From positions 310,001 through 374,000 of the forward strand of contig NZ_CP109150.1 in assembly GCF_035920365.1 (NCBI RefSeq): a stretch of DNA of 64,000 bases. The letters are read 5' to 3'. This document shows positions 1 to 8,170 of this stretch, one piece after another. Within the stretch, counting starts at the first letter, position 1, and each line of letters starts with the position of its first letter. Source of the stretch: Micromonospora sp. NBC_01740 (GTDB lineage Bacteria > Actinomycetota > Actinomycetes > Mycobacteriales > Micromonosporaceae). The notes beneath the pieces were generated by a model. That model saw only the letters and a list, made by a program, of their open reading frames with translations, searched no databases and was not told the DNA's origin. Position numbers and translations under genes: made by a program.

Positions 1-1198
1 TCACCTCACCGGGCGGCAGGGCCGCCAGGTCGGTACGCGGCGCGGGCGGGTTGACGCCGTCCGTCGTGGTCAGGCGCAGGTGCACCGTCCGGTCCCGGCC
101 GTCCGGCCCGCACACGTCGCTGTTGATCCACACCCCGCCCGGCACGGTGTGGTCGTAGAGGGCCTGCACGAACCGGCGCAGCGAGGCCATCCGCTCGCCG
201 TACGACCAGATCTCGTGGGTCAGCGCGAAGGTCATCGTGGTGTCCACCGAGCGCGGCGCGAACACCGCCCCGCCGAGCACGTTGCGCCGGTAGAAGAAGA
301 CGTTCGGGTTGGCGAAGACGCCCTGCGCCTTCTTGTGGACGCACTCCTCGAACAGGTGCCGGGCCACCTCGACGCCGATCAGGTCACTCTCCCGCAGGGC
401 CGGCTCCCGGTCGGCCAGCTCCAGGACGGCGCCCGCGCCGCAGCCGACGTCGACGATCCGCCCCGGTCGCACGTGCTCGCGCACCGCGTCCCACTTGCGC
501 TGCGCGGCGTCGCTGAACGCCTCGGCGTACGTCCGGTAGTCGCGGGTGGCGGTCAGTCCGCCCTCGTCGCCGACCACCGGGTCGTTCACCACGGAGCGGA
601 CCAGGTCGTCGAGCCGGTAGCGGCGGTACACGTCGACGGTGGCCGGATGGGTGAGGTCCCGCCACGACGGGTCGTCGTCGGCCAGGCGCAGCAGGACGTC
701 CCACGGCCGGACCGGTGTCGGCTCGACGTCGGCCTCCACCCCGGCGATCCGGAAACCGAGCCGTTCGTACATCGCGGCGACCTCCGGCGTCGAGCAGGCG
801 ACCACCGTGTCCGCCGGGGTCAGCTCCAACCCGGTGGACGCCGCGACGGTCTTCAGGGTCACCTCGGCGAACCTGTCGGTCGGTACGGTGTCGAACACCG
901 GCACCACCACCGACCGGAGCCCGGCGAGCACGCTGAACCGTTCGATCGCCGCCTCCCGCCGGTGGTACGGGACCGGGTTGCGCCGGGTGTTCTCGTGGTT
1001 GGCCGAGGTGACCGCCCACACCACGGTCGCGCCGCCGGCGTCGTCGCTTCCGGTCGTGCCGCCCGCGTCCTCGCTCCCGGTCGCGCCGTCACCGTCGGCG
1101 AGGGGGTCGTCGCCCCGCGCCGCGAGCTGGCGGAGGTACCCGGCCTGGAAGCGGGTCAACAGGTGGTGGCGGCCGGGAAAGAGCAGGTAGCGGGGCAT
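1..1198 (-). CDS. Fused nucleotidyltransferase-like / SAM methyltransferase, C-terminus outside window
   Basis: An open frame runs from the ATG at 1198 to the left edge without a stop, so about 399 residues are visible and the C-terminus is missing. Residues 1-160 look like a NadM-type nucleotidyltransferase fold: GRHHLLTRF (9-17) stands where the HIGH-like loop is expected, NPVPYHRREAAIERF (74-88) resembles the NPF..ER..M segment, and STPEVAAMYERLGF (136-149) resembles the motif before the last strand. From about residue 215 there is a class I methyltransferase, with motif I VDVGCGAG at 249-256 and a downstream acidic IGVE strand end. Residues 37-58 are a Gly/Asp/Thr-rich insert made of two near-identical copies. 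Substrates are unknown. The methyltransferase assignment is firm; the N-terminal fold is inferred from motif order. Confidence 0.7.
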   Translation of the reverse strand, partial: MPRYLLFPGRHHLLTRFQAGYLRQLAARGDDPLADGDGATGSEDAGGTTGSDDAGGATVVWAVTSANHENTRRNPVPYHRREAAIERFSVLAGLRSVVVPVFDTVPTDRFAEVTLKTVAASTGLELTPADTVVACSTPEVAAMYERLGFRIAGVEADVEPTPVRPWDVLLRLADDDPSWRDLTHPATVDVYRRYRLDDLVRSVVNDPVVGDEGGLTATRDYRTYAEAFSDAAQRKWDAVREHVRPGRIVDVGCGAGAVLELADREPALRESDLIGVEVARHLFEECVHKKAQGVFANPNVFFYRRNVLGGAVFAPRSVDTTMTFALTHEIWSYGERMASLRRFVQALYDHTVPGGVWINSDVCGPDGRDRTVHLRLTTTDGVNPPAPRTDLAALPPGEV

Positions 1199-1245
1199 GG
1201 CACGTTCCTAGCCGATGCCCCGCGTGCGGTGCGCGGCAGGGGTGG

Positions 1246-1956
1246 GTGGCGCCGACCGGCGGGGGGGCCGGGAGCCGTCGGCGAAGAACGGGGACCGCCC
1301 CCGGACCGGCCCGCCGCTACATTGGAGACATCAGCAGTCAACGATCTGGGCGCAGCCCGTCCGGAGCCGGCTCCGCGTCGCGCAGCCCGGACTGGGCCGC
1401 GGTGGGCGCGATCGCCGGTGTGGTGGCCACCGTGCTCACCCTGCTCACGTACGTGCTGCCACGGGAGCCCTCCGTGCCGCCGCCGGCCTCGGGAGCCGGA
1501 GCGGGGCCGTCACCGGGGCCCGACCCGACCACGCCCGACCGGGCCAGGCCCGACCGGACCCCGCCGGACCAGACGACCACGCCCACGGCGGACGCCACGA
1601 AGGACCACCCCGTCACCAGGACGCCGCGGCCGCCCGCCCCGGGTCGACTGCCGTCGCTGGCGCCGCTGCAACCGGCCGGCTGCGAGGAGGCGCTCGCCGT
1701 CGTCGACCGGTTCTACCGGACCTCGGGTTCGACCAGGCAGAGCCGGCAGGCCGCCGCCACGACCGCGTACCAGGGCATGATGGGCGCGAGCCTCCAGGCC
1801 GAGGGCGGCGTCCACCAGGCCACGGTGGCACTGTCGCAGGACTTCTCCGAGCTGCGCTTCATCCTGTCGGGCATGGTCGCGAGCGACTACGAGGTGGTGC
1901 AGGCCAGGACGGACCGCGACGCCCAGCACCTCCGGGACGTGTGTGACGCCGGCTGA
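1246..1956 (+). CDS. Hypothetical protein with one membrane anchor and Pro/Thr-rich stalk
   Basis: Function not recognised. One hydrophobic segment (about residues 52-70, VGAIAGVVATVLTLLTYVLP) is followed by a Pro/Thr/Asp-rich stretch of about 70 residues and a folded C-terminal domain of about 85 residues that begins around CEEALAVVDRFYR. The layout suggests a type II membrane or surface-anchored protein with an outside domain. The first 45 codons of the longest frame use rare codons (CGA, AGA, ATT, AGT), so the GTG at 1246 is doubtful. A GTG at 1402 would begin right at the membrane segment. The gene diverges from the methyltransferase at 1198. Confidence 0.55.
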   Translation: MAPTGGGAGSRRRRTGTAPGPARRYIGDISSQRSGRSPSGAGSASRSPDWAAVGAIAGVVATVLTLLTYVLPREPSVPPPASGAGAGPSPGPDPTTPDRARPDRTPPDQTTTPTADATKDHPVTRTPRPPAPGRLPSLAPLQPAGCEEALAVVDRFYRTSGSTRQSRQAAATTAYQGMMGASLQAEGGVHQATVALSQDFSELRFILSGMVASDYEVVQARTDRDAQHLRDVCDAG

Positions 1957-2047
1957 CGGCACCGCCACGCGGCCCCGGACGGTCGCCCCGGCCGGCAGCC
2001 ACCCGACGCGACCGGGCCCGTGCCGGCATCCGGGTGGGCCACGGCGG

Positions 2048-2060
2048 TACGGTCGCCGGC
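2048..2060 (+). promoter_or_regulatory. -10 box of a likely leaderless promoter
   Basis: TACGGT at 2048-2053 sits 7 bases before the ATG at 2061, the spacing expected if transcription starts at the start codon. No convincing -35 hexamer is seen, and there is no good ribosome binding site in front of the ATG. Confidence 0.35.
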
Positions 2061-2663
2061 ATGGGTGACGCGGAGCGACCGGTCGACTGGGCCGAGGGTG
2101 AGTGGTGGAACGAGCCGGTGCGGGTCGAGAACGGGCCGGCGGGCGAGTTGCTGGTGCAGCCGGCCGAGGGCAGCGACCTGTGGCGGCACACCTCGTACGG
2201 CTTCGTCCACGATGACGCCCCGGCGCTGCTCGCGCCGCTGCCCGCCGGCGAGGCGATGGAGGTGACCTTCGTGCTCGACTACGGCGAGCAGTTCGACCAG
2301 GCCGGCGTGCTGGTGCGGGTGGACGACCGGAACTGGATCAAGGCCGGGGTGGAGGTCAGCGACGGCGAGCCGCAGGTGGGTGCCGTGGTGACCCGGGAAG
2401 TCTCCGACTGGTCGGTCGCCGGCGTGCCGAGGTGGGCCGGGCGGGAGGTGACCGTCCGGGTCAGCCGCGACGGGGACGCGCTCACCGTACGGGCCCGCGC
2501 CGACGACGAGCCGTGGCGGCTGGTCCGGCTCGCACCGCTGGCCCCGGACGCGGTGGCGACGGCCGGGCCGTACTGCTGCTCCCCCACCCGGGCGGGCCTG
2601 CGGATCCGGTTCACCGGCTGGCGACGCGGGCTGGCCGACGCCGCGCTGCACCCGGAGGAATGA
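2061..2663 (+). CDS. DUF1349 domain protein (concanavalin-like fold)
   Basis: A 200-residue soluble protein without a signal peptide. The sequence matches the DUF1349 family: an early WWNEP segment, a central DQAGVLVRVDDRNWIKAGVE strand pair, VTREVSDWS, and a closing FTGWRRG strand. Family members adopt a jelly-roll/concanavalin fold and are suspected to bind or act on carbohydrates, but no reaction is established. The start at 2061 (MGDAERPVDW) is preferred over the in-frame codon at 2034 because of the -10 box 7 bases upstream. It is probably a single-gene transcript. Confidence 0.75.
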   Translation: MGDAERPVDWAEGEWWNEPVRVENGPAGELLVQPAEGSDLWRHTSYGFVHDDAPALLAPLPAGEAMEVTFVLDYGEQFDQAGVLVRVDDRNWIKAGVEVSDGEPQVGAVVTREVSDWSVAGVPRWAGREVTVRVSRDGDALTVRARADDEPWRLVRLAPLAPDAVATAGPYCCSPTRAGLRIRFTGWRRGLADAALHPEE

Positions 2664-2748
2664 ACCCGGGTGGCCCTACTCACGGGCAGGTGTGACGGCC
2701 GGGCCGCAGGGTAGATGTCTCTGATCGGACCCGGCCGAAAGGATCGCG

Positions 2749-3405
2749 ATGGCACTCGCCGAGAACGTCGACCCGACCGAACTCGGCGGCCTGACCGGGT
2801 GGGTGGCGGGGGTGATCGACGCCGCCGGCGCCGTCGGGGTGGCCCTGCTGGTCGCCCTGGAGAGCATCATCCCGCCGATCCCGAGCGAGATCGTGCTGGC
2901 GATGGCCGGCTACCTGGCCAGCGAGGGACGGTTCAACGTCGTCCTGGTGGGGCTCGCCGCCACCGCCGGCTCCCTGGGCGGGGCACTGGTCCTCTACTGG
3001 CTGGGCGCGGCTGCCGGCGAGGACCGGCTCAAGCGCTGGCTCGACCGGCTGCCCCTGGTCGACCTGGACGACCTGGAGAAGGCCGACCGCTGGTTCGAGC
3101 GACACGGCCGGTGGGCGGTGCTCTTCGGCCGGATGATGCCGGTGGTCCGCAGCCTGATCTCCATCCCCGCCGGGGCCAACCGGATGCCGCTGCCGGAGTT
3201 CATCGTGTTCACCACGCTGGGCAGCGGCATCTGGAACGCGCTCTTCGTCGGCCTGGGCTACGCGCTCGGCTCCCGCTGGCAGCAGATCGAGCAGTACAGC
3301 AAGTGGTTCGACTACGGCATCATCGCCGTCTTCGTCGTGATGATCGCCTGGTGGGTGATCAAGAAGACCCGTCGCCGCCGCGCCCACGCCGACGCCACCC
3401 CCTGA
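2749..3405 (+). CDS. DedA/SNARE-associated family membrane protein
   Basis: A 218-residue integral membrane protein of the DedA superfamily, whose members are implicated in flipping polyprenyl phosphate or phospholipids across the membrane and in membrane-potential homeostasis. Visible hallmarks are the re-entrant acidic segment LLVALESIIPPIPSEIVLAMAGY (split here: LLVALESIIPPIP then SEIVLAMAGY, about residues 39-62), the RWAVLFGRMMPVVRS segment with the conserved F/GR.xPxxR pattern (about 123-138), the ISIPAGANRM turn, and a lysine/arginine-rich C-terminus after the last membrane segment. GAAAGGATCGC precedes the ATG. It is followed by a large intergenic hairpin. Confidence 0.9.
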   Translation: MALAENVDPTELGGLTGWVAGVIDAAGAVGVALLVALESIIPPIPSEIVLAMAGYLASEGRFNVVLVGLAATAGSLGGALVLYWLGAAAGEDRLKRWLDRLPLVDLDDLEKADRWFERHGRWAVLFGRMMPVVRSLISIPAGANRMPLPEFIVFTTLGSGIWNALFVGLGYALGSRWQQIEQYSKWFDYGIIAVFVVMIAWWVIKKTRRRRAHADATP

Positions 3406-3460
3406 CTCCCACCCACCCACCTCGCCCCGCCCCGCCCCGCCGCGCTCCGCCGCGCCCCGC

Positions 3461-3531
3461 CGATCATGCAGTTGTGGTGCCGGAAGTGACCACATACGCG
3501 GCTTATACGGACCACCACAACTGCATGATCG
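3461..3531. repeat. Long-armed intergenic hairpin 1 (GATCA family)
   Basis: Perfect 19-bp inverted arms at 3461-3479 and 3513-3531 flank a 33-base loop that is much more AT-rich than its surroundings. It lies between the DedA gene (+) and the chitinase gene (-), which converge, so it could end transcription from both sides. The arms begin CGATCATGCAGTTG. It shares its layout and GATCA tip with hairpins at 13344-13404 and 60768-60830. Confidence 0.85.
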
Positions 3532-3598
3532 ACCCTGTCGGGCGGTTCACGCGGGTGGAGGGGCGGGGAGGGGCGGGGTCAGGAGGGGCGGGGAGGGG

Positions 3599-5002
3599 TC
3601 AGGGGAGGGTGTCCAGGTGGGGGGCCACCGTGCGGGCGAAGGTGTTGCCGTTGCTCACGTCCCAGTTGACCGACCAGGTCATCGCGCCGCGGATGCCCGG
3701 GTAGGTGCGCGGCGGGCGGAAGCTGCCGCAGTTGGTGCCCCGGGCCAGGCAGTCCAGCGCCGCGTTGACCACGCTGGGCGCGACGATGCCGCCGCCGGCC
3801 GCCCCGGGACCGGCCGGCAGCCCGAGGCCGACCTGGTCCGGGCGCAGGCCGGCCTCCAGTTGGATGCAGGCCAGCGCGACGATGAAGTTCACCGTCCCCT
3901 GGGCGTACGCGGCGTTGCGGTCGCAGCCCAGCATCGCCCCCGAGTTGTAGAACTGGGTGTTCACGACGGTGAGGATGTCCTTGATGTCGAGCGCCAGCTT
4001 GAAGTAGCTGCTGGCCGGGGACTGCATGTCGATGGTCTGCGGGGCCATCGCGATGATCAGTCCGGCGCCCACCTTGGCCCGCAGCGAGCGCAGCGCCTGG
4101 GCCATGTAGGTCGGGTTGAGCCCGTTCTCCAGGTCGATGTCGACGCCGTCGAAGCCGTACCGCTGGATCAGCGCGTGGACGCTGTCGCTGAACGCGGCGG
4201 CGGAGGCGGCGTCGTTGACCGCCACCCGGCCGGTCTCGCCGCCGACGGAGATGATCACCTTCTTGCCCCGGGACTGGAGGGTCCGCACGTCGGCGGAGAA
4301 GTCGGCGTCGGTGTAGCCGCCGAGGGCGGTGGACAGGCCGGGGTCGATGGCGAAGGCGACCGCGCCGGGGGTGGCGGTGGCATCGGCGAAGGCGACCGCG
4401 ACGACGTCGTACTCGGCCGGCACGTCACGCAGCCGCAGCTCGACGGCCGGGTTGTCGAAGTTGTGCCAGTACCCGGTGAGGATGTGCTTCGGCAGGCCGG
4501 TGTTCGGCGGCGAGCTCGTCGGGGGCGGGGTGGTCGGCGGCGGGGTGGTCGGGGGTGCCGTCGTCGGCGGTGCGGTGGTGGGCGGCGCGGTGGTGGGGCT
4601 GGTGCCGCCACCGCACGCCGTGCCGTTGAGCTGGCAGTTGGTGGGCGAGCCCGGCCCGGCGCCCAGGAAGCCGAACGAGACCGAGGCGCCCGGGGCGAGG
4701 CGACCGTTCCAGGACCGGTTGGTGAAGGTGTGCCGCTGACCCGACGAGGTCAGCAGCGCGTCCCAGTAGCTGCCGAGAGTGGTGCCGGCCGGCAGGTCGA
4801 AGGCGACGGTCCAGCCGTCGACCGTGGACCCGCCGCCGTTCGTGATCGTGTACTTCCCCTCCCAGCCCGATCCCCAGTCGGACGTCTTGACGAAGCTCGC
4901 GGTCACCCCGGCGGCGAAGGCGGGCATCGCCACCCACACCGCGCCAAGCGCCGCCACCACCGCTGTGACCAGCGAGAACACCAGAGATCTAGATCTTTTC
5001 AC
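3599..5002 (-). CDS. Secreted GH18 chitinase with N-terminal CBM2
   Basis: A 467-residue exported endochitinase-type enzyme. Start: the GTG at 5002 (VKRSRSLVFS) with GGAGGG just upstream gives a normal signal peptide ending AFAAG near residue 32; longer frames upstream look non-coding. Residues about 33-130 are a CBM2 cellulose/chitin-binding module (SDWGSGWEGKYTITN, NRSWNGRLAPG). A Thr-Pro linker (about 137-170) leads into a GH18 barrel from GYWHNFDNPAVEL. The catalytic signature DGVDIDLE gives Asp285, Asp288, Asp290 and the acid/base Glu292, all present. It should hydrolyse chitin outside the cell. An AT-rich motif shared with the GH30 gene lies just upstream (5041-5071). Confidence 0.93.
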   Translation of the reverse strand: MKRSRSLVFSLVTAVVAALGAVWVAMPAFAAGVTASFVKTSDWGSGWEGKYTITNGGGSTVDGWTVAFDLPAGTTLGSYWDALLTSSGQRHTFTNRSWNGRLAPGASVSFGFLGAGPGSPTNCQLNGTACGGGTSPTTAPPTTAPPTTAPPTTPPPTTPPPTSSPPNTGLPKHILTGYWHNFDNPAVELRLRDVPAEYDVVAVAFADATATPGAVAFAIDPGLSTALGGYTDADFSADVRTLQSRGKKVIISVGGETGRVAVNDAASAAAFSDSVHALIQRYGFDGVDIDLENGLNPTYMAQALRSLRAKVGAGLIIAMAPQTIDMQSPASSYFKLALDIKDILTVVNTQFYNSGAMLGCDRNAAYAQGTVNFIVALACIQLEAGLRPDQVGLGLPAGPGAAGGGIVAPSVVNAALDCLARGTNCGSFRPPRTYPGIRGAMTWSVNWDVSNGNTFARTVAPHLDTLP

Positions 5003-5040
5003 GACACCCTCCACGCCCGGACGCCATCCACCGGCATCGA

Positions 5041-5071
5041 CATTGACGCCTATTATTAGGAGTGTTAACTG
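5041..5071. promoter_or_regulatory. AT-rich motif upstream of the chitinase gene, shared with the GH30 upstream region
   Basis: Blocks CATTGAC (5041-5047), CTATTA (5050-5055) and GTTAACTG (5064-5071) recur in the same order and with almost the same spacing at 15294-15325 before the GH30 gene. It lies 39 bases upstream of the chitinase start. It could hold the promoter or be an operator for a carbohydrate-responsive regulator. The orientation relative to the gene is opposite to the GH30 case. Confidence 0.5.
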
Positions 5072-5221
5072 TTTCTGTCCAGAGCAGGCCGACGGGAGCC
5101 CCCGGCAACGGCCGGGGGCTCCACGGGACTCAGCGGACAGGAGCAGGCTCAGCGGGCTCGGGGAAGCAGCGGGATCAGCGAGCTCCAGCAAGCCCAGCCG
5201 GCCCCAGCGGGCCGAGCAGGC

Positions 5222-6646
5222 TCAGCGGCGGAAGGTGAACCAGTTGACGTTGACGAAGTCGGCGGGCTGCCCGCTGCTGAAGGTCAGGTAGACCGTCCGG
5301 CGACCGGTCGGGCCGGCGACGTTGCCGGGAACCGAACGCCAGCTCTGCCAGCCGCCGGTGTTCCCGATCGCGAAGCTGCCGATCGTCGGGCCGGTCGGGC
5401 TGTCCAGCCGCACCTCCACCAGGCCGCTGACCCCGCCCGCCGCGCCGGACGCGACCCGGGCGACGAAGTCGCGTGGCGGGCTGGCCCCGAACTCGACGTT
5501 GTCGAACCGCACCCAGTCGCCGTTGCGCAGCGCGCCGATGTTCTGCCCGCCCTCGGCGCACGCCTCGACGAGCACCCCGTTCTGCCCGTTGAACGACTCC
5601 GCCTGGATCGTCGCGTACGCGTCGCGCACCCCACCGGGCGGCGGCGTCGTCGGCGGCGGGGTCGTGGGCGGAGGCGTGGTGCCGCCACCCCGGCTGTACA
5701 CCGCCACGTAGTCGACAAGCATCGGACGGCCGGGGACGGTGGCGGCGGTCGGCGTGGCGCCACCGGCCACCCCGTTCGGGAAGGCCCCGCCCATCGCCAC
5801 GTTGAGCAGCAGGAAGTAGCCGGCGTGGCTGGTCATCTGCGACCAGTACGGCTCGCCGACCCGGGACTGGCTGACCGAGTGGTAGAGCTGGCCGTCGACG
5901 TACCAGCGCAGCTGCTGCGGGCTGGCCGAGGCGTCCCACTCGAACCGGTAGGTGTGGAAGGCCGACTGGCAGGTGCTGCCGGGGCAGGCCCGGGACGCGC
6001 CGATGCCGTTGAACTCGTCGCACGGCCCGCCGGGGGCCACGCCGCAGTGCAGTACGCCCCAGACCGAGTTGAGGCCGTTGACGTTCTCCATCACGTCGAA
6101 CTCGCCGATGCCCGGCCAGTTCTGGTAGTTGCCCCGGTACGGCGAGCCGAGCGCCCAGAACGCCGGCCAGTAGCCGGACGCCTGGGCCCCGGTGACGTTG
6201 GGCATCTGGATGCGGCCCTCGATGGCCAGCACGCCGCCGGACGGCGGCTTGAAGTTGCTGCGCACGGTCTCGATCCGGGCTGAGGTCCAGCGCCCCGAGG
6301 CGTCGCGCAGCGGGGTGATCCGCAGATTGCCGCCGCCGTCGTGACTGACGTTGGCGGTGCTGTTGGTGTACGTCTGGATCTCCCCGGTGCCCCAGTTCGG
6401 CGGGCCGCCTGGATAGCTGGTGCCGGTGTCGATGATCCAGTTGCCGGCGGACGGCAGGGTGCCGGCCGCACCGGTGAAGTCGTCGCTCCACACCAGGCTC
6501 CAGCCGGGCGCGGGCGCCGGGACGGCGGCGTTCGCCGTCACGGTCGTGCCGACCAGTGCGGTCGCGGCGGCGGTGAGGAGGGTCAACGCCAGGGTCAGCC
6601 GGCGTCGCGGGGGCAGGGCGGCGGGCGCCGCCGGGGCAGGTGTCAT
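5222..6646 (-). CDS. Secreted GH16 endo-beta-1,3-glucanase-like enzyme with C-terminal CBM6
   Basis: A 474-residue exported enzyme. An Arg-rich n-region and hydrophobic core end at ANAAVPAP (about residue 41). The GH16 jelly roll spans about 48-300 and carries the catalytic motif EFDVME with nucleophile Glu182, assisting Asp184 and acid/base Glu187; the extra Met before the second Glu is the bulged form typical of laminarinase-type members. A Thr-Pro repeat linker (about 308-325) is followed by a CBM6-type beta-sandwich (AYATIQAESFNGQ to the end), which usually binds beta-glucans or xylans. A perfect palindrome that fits a LacI-family operator lies just upstream (6675-6690), suggesting sugar-induced expression. 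Likely role: degradation of beta-1,3-glucan outside the cell. Confidence 0.92.
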   Translation of the reverse strand: MTPAPAAPAALPPRRRLTLALTLLTAAATALVGTTVTANAAVPAPAPGWSLVWSDDFTGAAGTLPSAGNWIIDTGTSYPGGPPNWGTGEIQTYTNSTANVSHDGGGNLRITPLRDASGRWTSARIETVRSNFKPPSGGVLAIEGRIQMPNVTGAQASGYWPAFWALGSPYRGNYQNWPGIGEFDVMENVNGLNSVWGVLHCGVAPGGPCDEFNGIGASRACPGSTCQSAFHTYRFEWDASASPQQLRWYVDGQLYHSVSQSRVGEPYWSQMTSHAGYFLLLNVAMGGAFPNGVAGGATPTAATVPGRPMLVDYVAVYSRGGGTTPPPTTPPPTTPPPGGVRDAYATIQAESFNGQNGVLVEACAEGGQNIGALRNGDWVRFDNVEFGASPPRDFVARVASGAAGGVSGLVEVRLDSPTGPTIGSFAIGNTGGWQSWRSVPGNVAGPTGRRTVYLTFSSGQPADFVNVNWFTFRR

Positions 6647-6674
6647 TTGACGTGCCTCTCTGCGGGGAACGGGC

Positions 6675-6690
6675 GAGAGAGCGCTCTCTC
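6675..6690. promoter_or_regulatory. Likely LacI-family operator upstream of the GH16 gene
   Basis: GAGAGAGCGCTCTCTC is a perfect 16-bp palindrome centred on GCGC, 29 bases upstream of the GH16 start. Actinobacterial LacI-type regulators of glycosidase genes (CebR and relatives) bind related palindromes with an AGCGCT core. No LacI-type gene lies in the window, so the regulator would act in trans. Confidence 0.6.
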
Positions 6691-6719
6691 AGGAGTTCTA
6701 CGTGCCGGCTCCGCAGATG

Positions 6720-7467
6720 TCAACGCCCATCGATGCGGGCTGGCTCGGGGCGCGGGCGGCGCAGCACCGCCTGCTCCCCCGCCGACCAGGCGGTGGTGGT
6801 GACCAGGTAGATCACCGCCGCCAGCGGCAGCACCAGCGCCACCAGCACCGTCGTGTACGGCAGCAGCGGCAGCAGCCGGCCGAGCACGGCCGCGCCCGGC
6901 CCCTCGGTCGGCGTACCGGCCACCGTTCCCGTCGCCGCCGCCGCGCGCCGCATCCGCCGCGACGTCCACCAGGCGAGCACGAGCAGGGCCGCCAGCAGGG
7001 CGCCGAACAGCGGCAGCGCGCCGCCGACCGCCCCGTCGCCGAGGTGGTGGCCCAGCGGCACCGGCCAGGCGCTCGGCCAGCAGCCCGGTGCCGCCCTCGG
7101 CGGTGGTGAAGAGCCGGTACATCACCAGCAGGAACGGGGCCTGGAGCAGCAGCGGCAGGCAGCCGGACACCGGGCTGGCGCCGTTGGCCCGGTAGAGCGC
7201 GAACAGTTCGCCCTGCAACCGGGTGGGGTCGTCCGCGTACCGCCGCTGAAGCTCGCGGACGTCGGGGGCGAGCGCCGCGCGGCGCCGCTCCCCGCGGACC
7301 TGCATGAGGGTCAGCGGCGAGATCAGCAGCCGGACGACGACGGTGAGGGCGACGATGGCGGCGGCCGTGGCCGCGTCGCCGGCCAGCGGTTCCAGCAGGG
7401 TGGTGAACCAGGTGAGCGCGCGGCCGGCGGCGCCGACGGCGTCGTGCAGAGGTGCGAAGGCGAGCAT
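6720..7467 (-). pseudogene. YidC/Oxa1-family insertase paralogue, reading frame broken near 7060
   Basis: The first 136 or so codons from the ATG at 7467 encode a clear YidC/Oxa1 N-terminal half: a membrane segment, SPLTLMQVRGERRRAALAPDV, the cytoplasmic QRRYADDPTRLQ helix and GCLPLLLQAPFLLVMYRLF. After LLAERLAG (about 7060) this frame turns into Pro/Arg/Gly-rich nonsense. The missing second half (VPLGHHLGDG, then three membrane segments ending AVIYLVTTTAWS) continues in a neighbouring frame from 7061 to the stop at 6720. One extra or two missing bases at about 7056-7064 would explain this. It may be a true frameshift or a sequencing error. With one base corrected the protein is about 249 residues and would insert membrane proteins. 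A DUF6412 gene lies upstream, as is usual for this paralogue. Confidence 0.7.
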
Positions 7468-7560
7468 GGGTGACCCCTCGGTCCGATTCCGGGTGCCGGT
7501 CCGGCGGGAAGGCGGGTCGCCGGACGGGCGGATGGCGGCGGAATCGGCCGCGCGGCGGTG

Positions 7561-7881
7561 CTACGCGGCCGAGGGGAACGGCCCGGGCGCGCGGGGACGG
7601 GGACGCCCGGCGGCGTCCGGGTCGACCTGTCGCGGCACCCGGCGGCGGCGGGCCCGGGCGCGCAGGGCGGCGGCGCGGCCGGCCCGGGGCGTGTCGACGA
7701 CGCCGGCCGCGTGCGCCGCGAGCGCGACGGCGAGCAGCGCCACCGCGGCGAGCGCGGCCCCGGCGAGCAACCCGGCCGGGCGGTCGGCGAGCAGGGTCAG
7801 GTGGGCGAGGGCGTACGCCCACGTCCCCAGCACGATCCCCAGCAGCCCCGGCACGCCGACCAGCCTAGGACCCGCTGTCAC
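7561..7881 (-). CDS. DUF6412-like small membrane protein
   Basis: A 106-residue protein with two hydrophobic segments (about residues 8-30 and 35-60), then a short linker, an Arg-rich cytoplasmic stretch and the C-terminal signature DPDAAGRPRPRAPG typical of DUF6412 proteins. This family is commonly found beside a second YidC/Oxa1 copy in actinobacteria, as here, 93 bases upstream of the broken YidC gene in the same direction. Function unknown; a membrane role connected to YidC is inferred from context. The GTG at 7881 is chosen because it precedes the first hydrophobic segment; a GTG at 7854 is also possible. Confidence 0.65.
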   Translation of the reverse strand: MTAGPRLVGVPGLLGIVLGTWAYALAHLTLLADRPAGLLAGAALAAVALLAVALAAHAAGVVDTPRAGRAAALRARARRRRVPRQVDPDAAGRPRPRAPGPFPSAA

Positions 7882-8170
7882 GTCACCCGGCCCAGTTCCC
7901 GCAACCGGCCTCCCGCACCCGCTCTGACCTGCGCTTATGCGACAGGTCCGGGGTGGACGGAGGCGCGGCGGAAGTGGTACGACTTGGGTGCGTCGACAGC
8001 CGACGTCGGTGTGTCGTCCTTCTCGGTCGCCGGTGTGCTTCCGCGTCGTCGGGATGCCCGCGCCGACCCGGGCGGTGGGAGCGGGTCCTCCCGGTACACC
8101 GTCGGCACCGGGCGCCCGCCCGGCCGACGGGCCACCTCGACGAGGTGGCGGGCCATTCTGAGGAGCTGCC

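Noticed and set aside
80..1780. A 566-codon plus-strand frame over the methyltransferase region
   Set aside because: His/Arg/Pro/Gly-rich with no motif. The minus strand carries the methyltransferase motif I in a frame open to the window edge.
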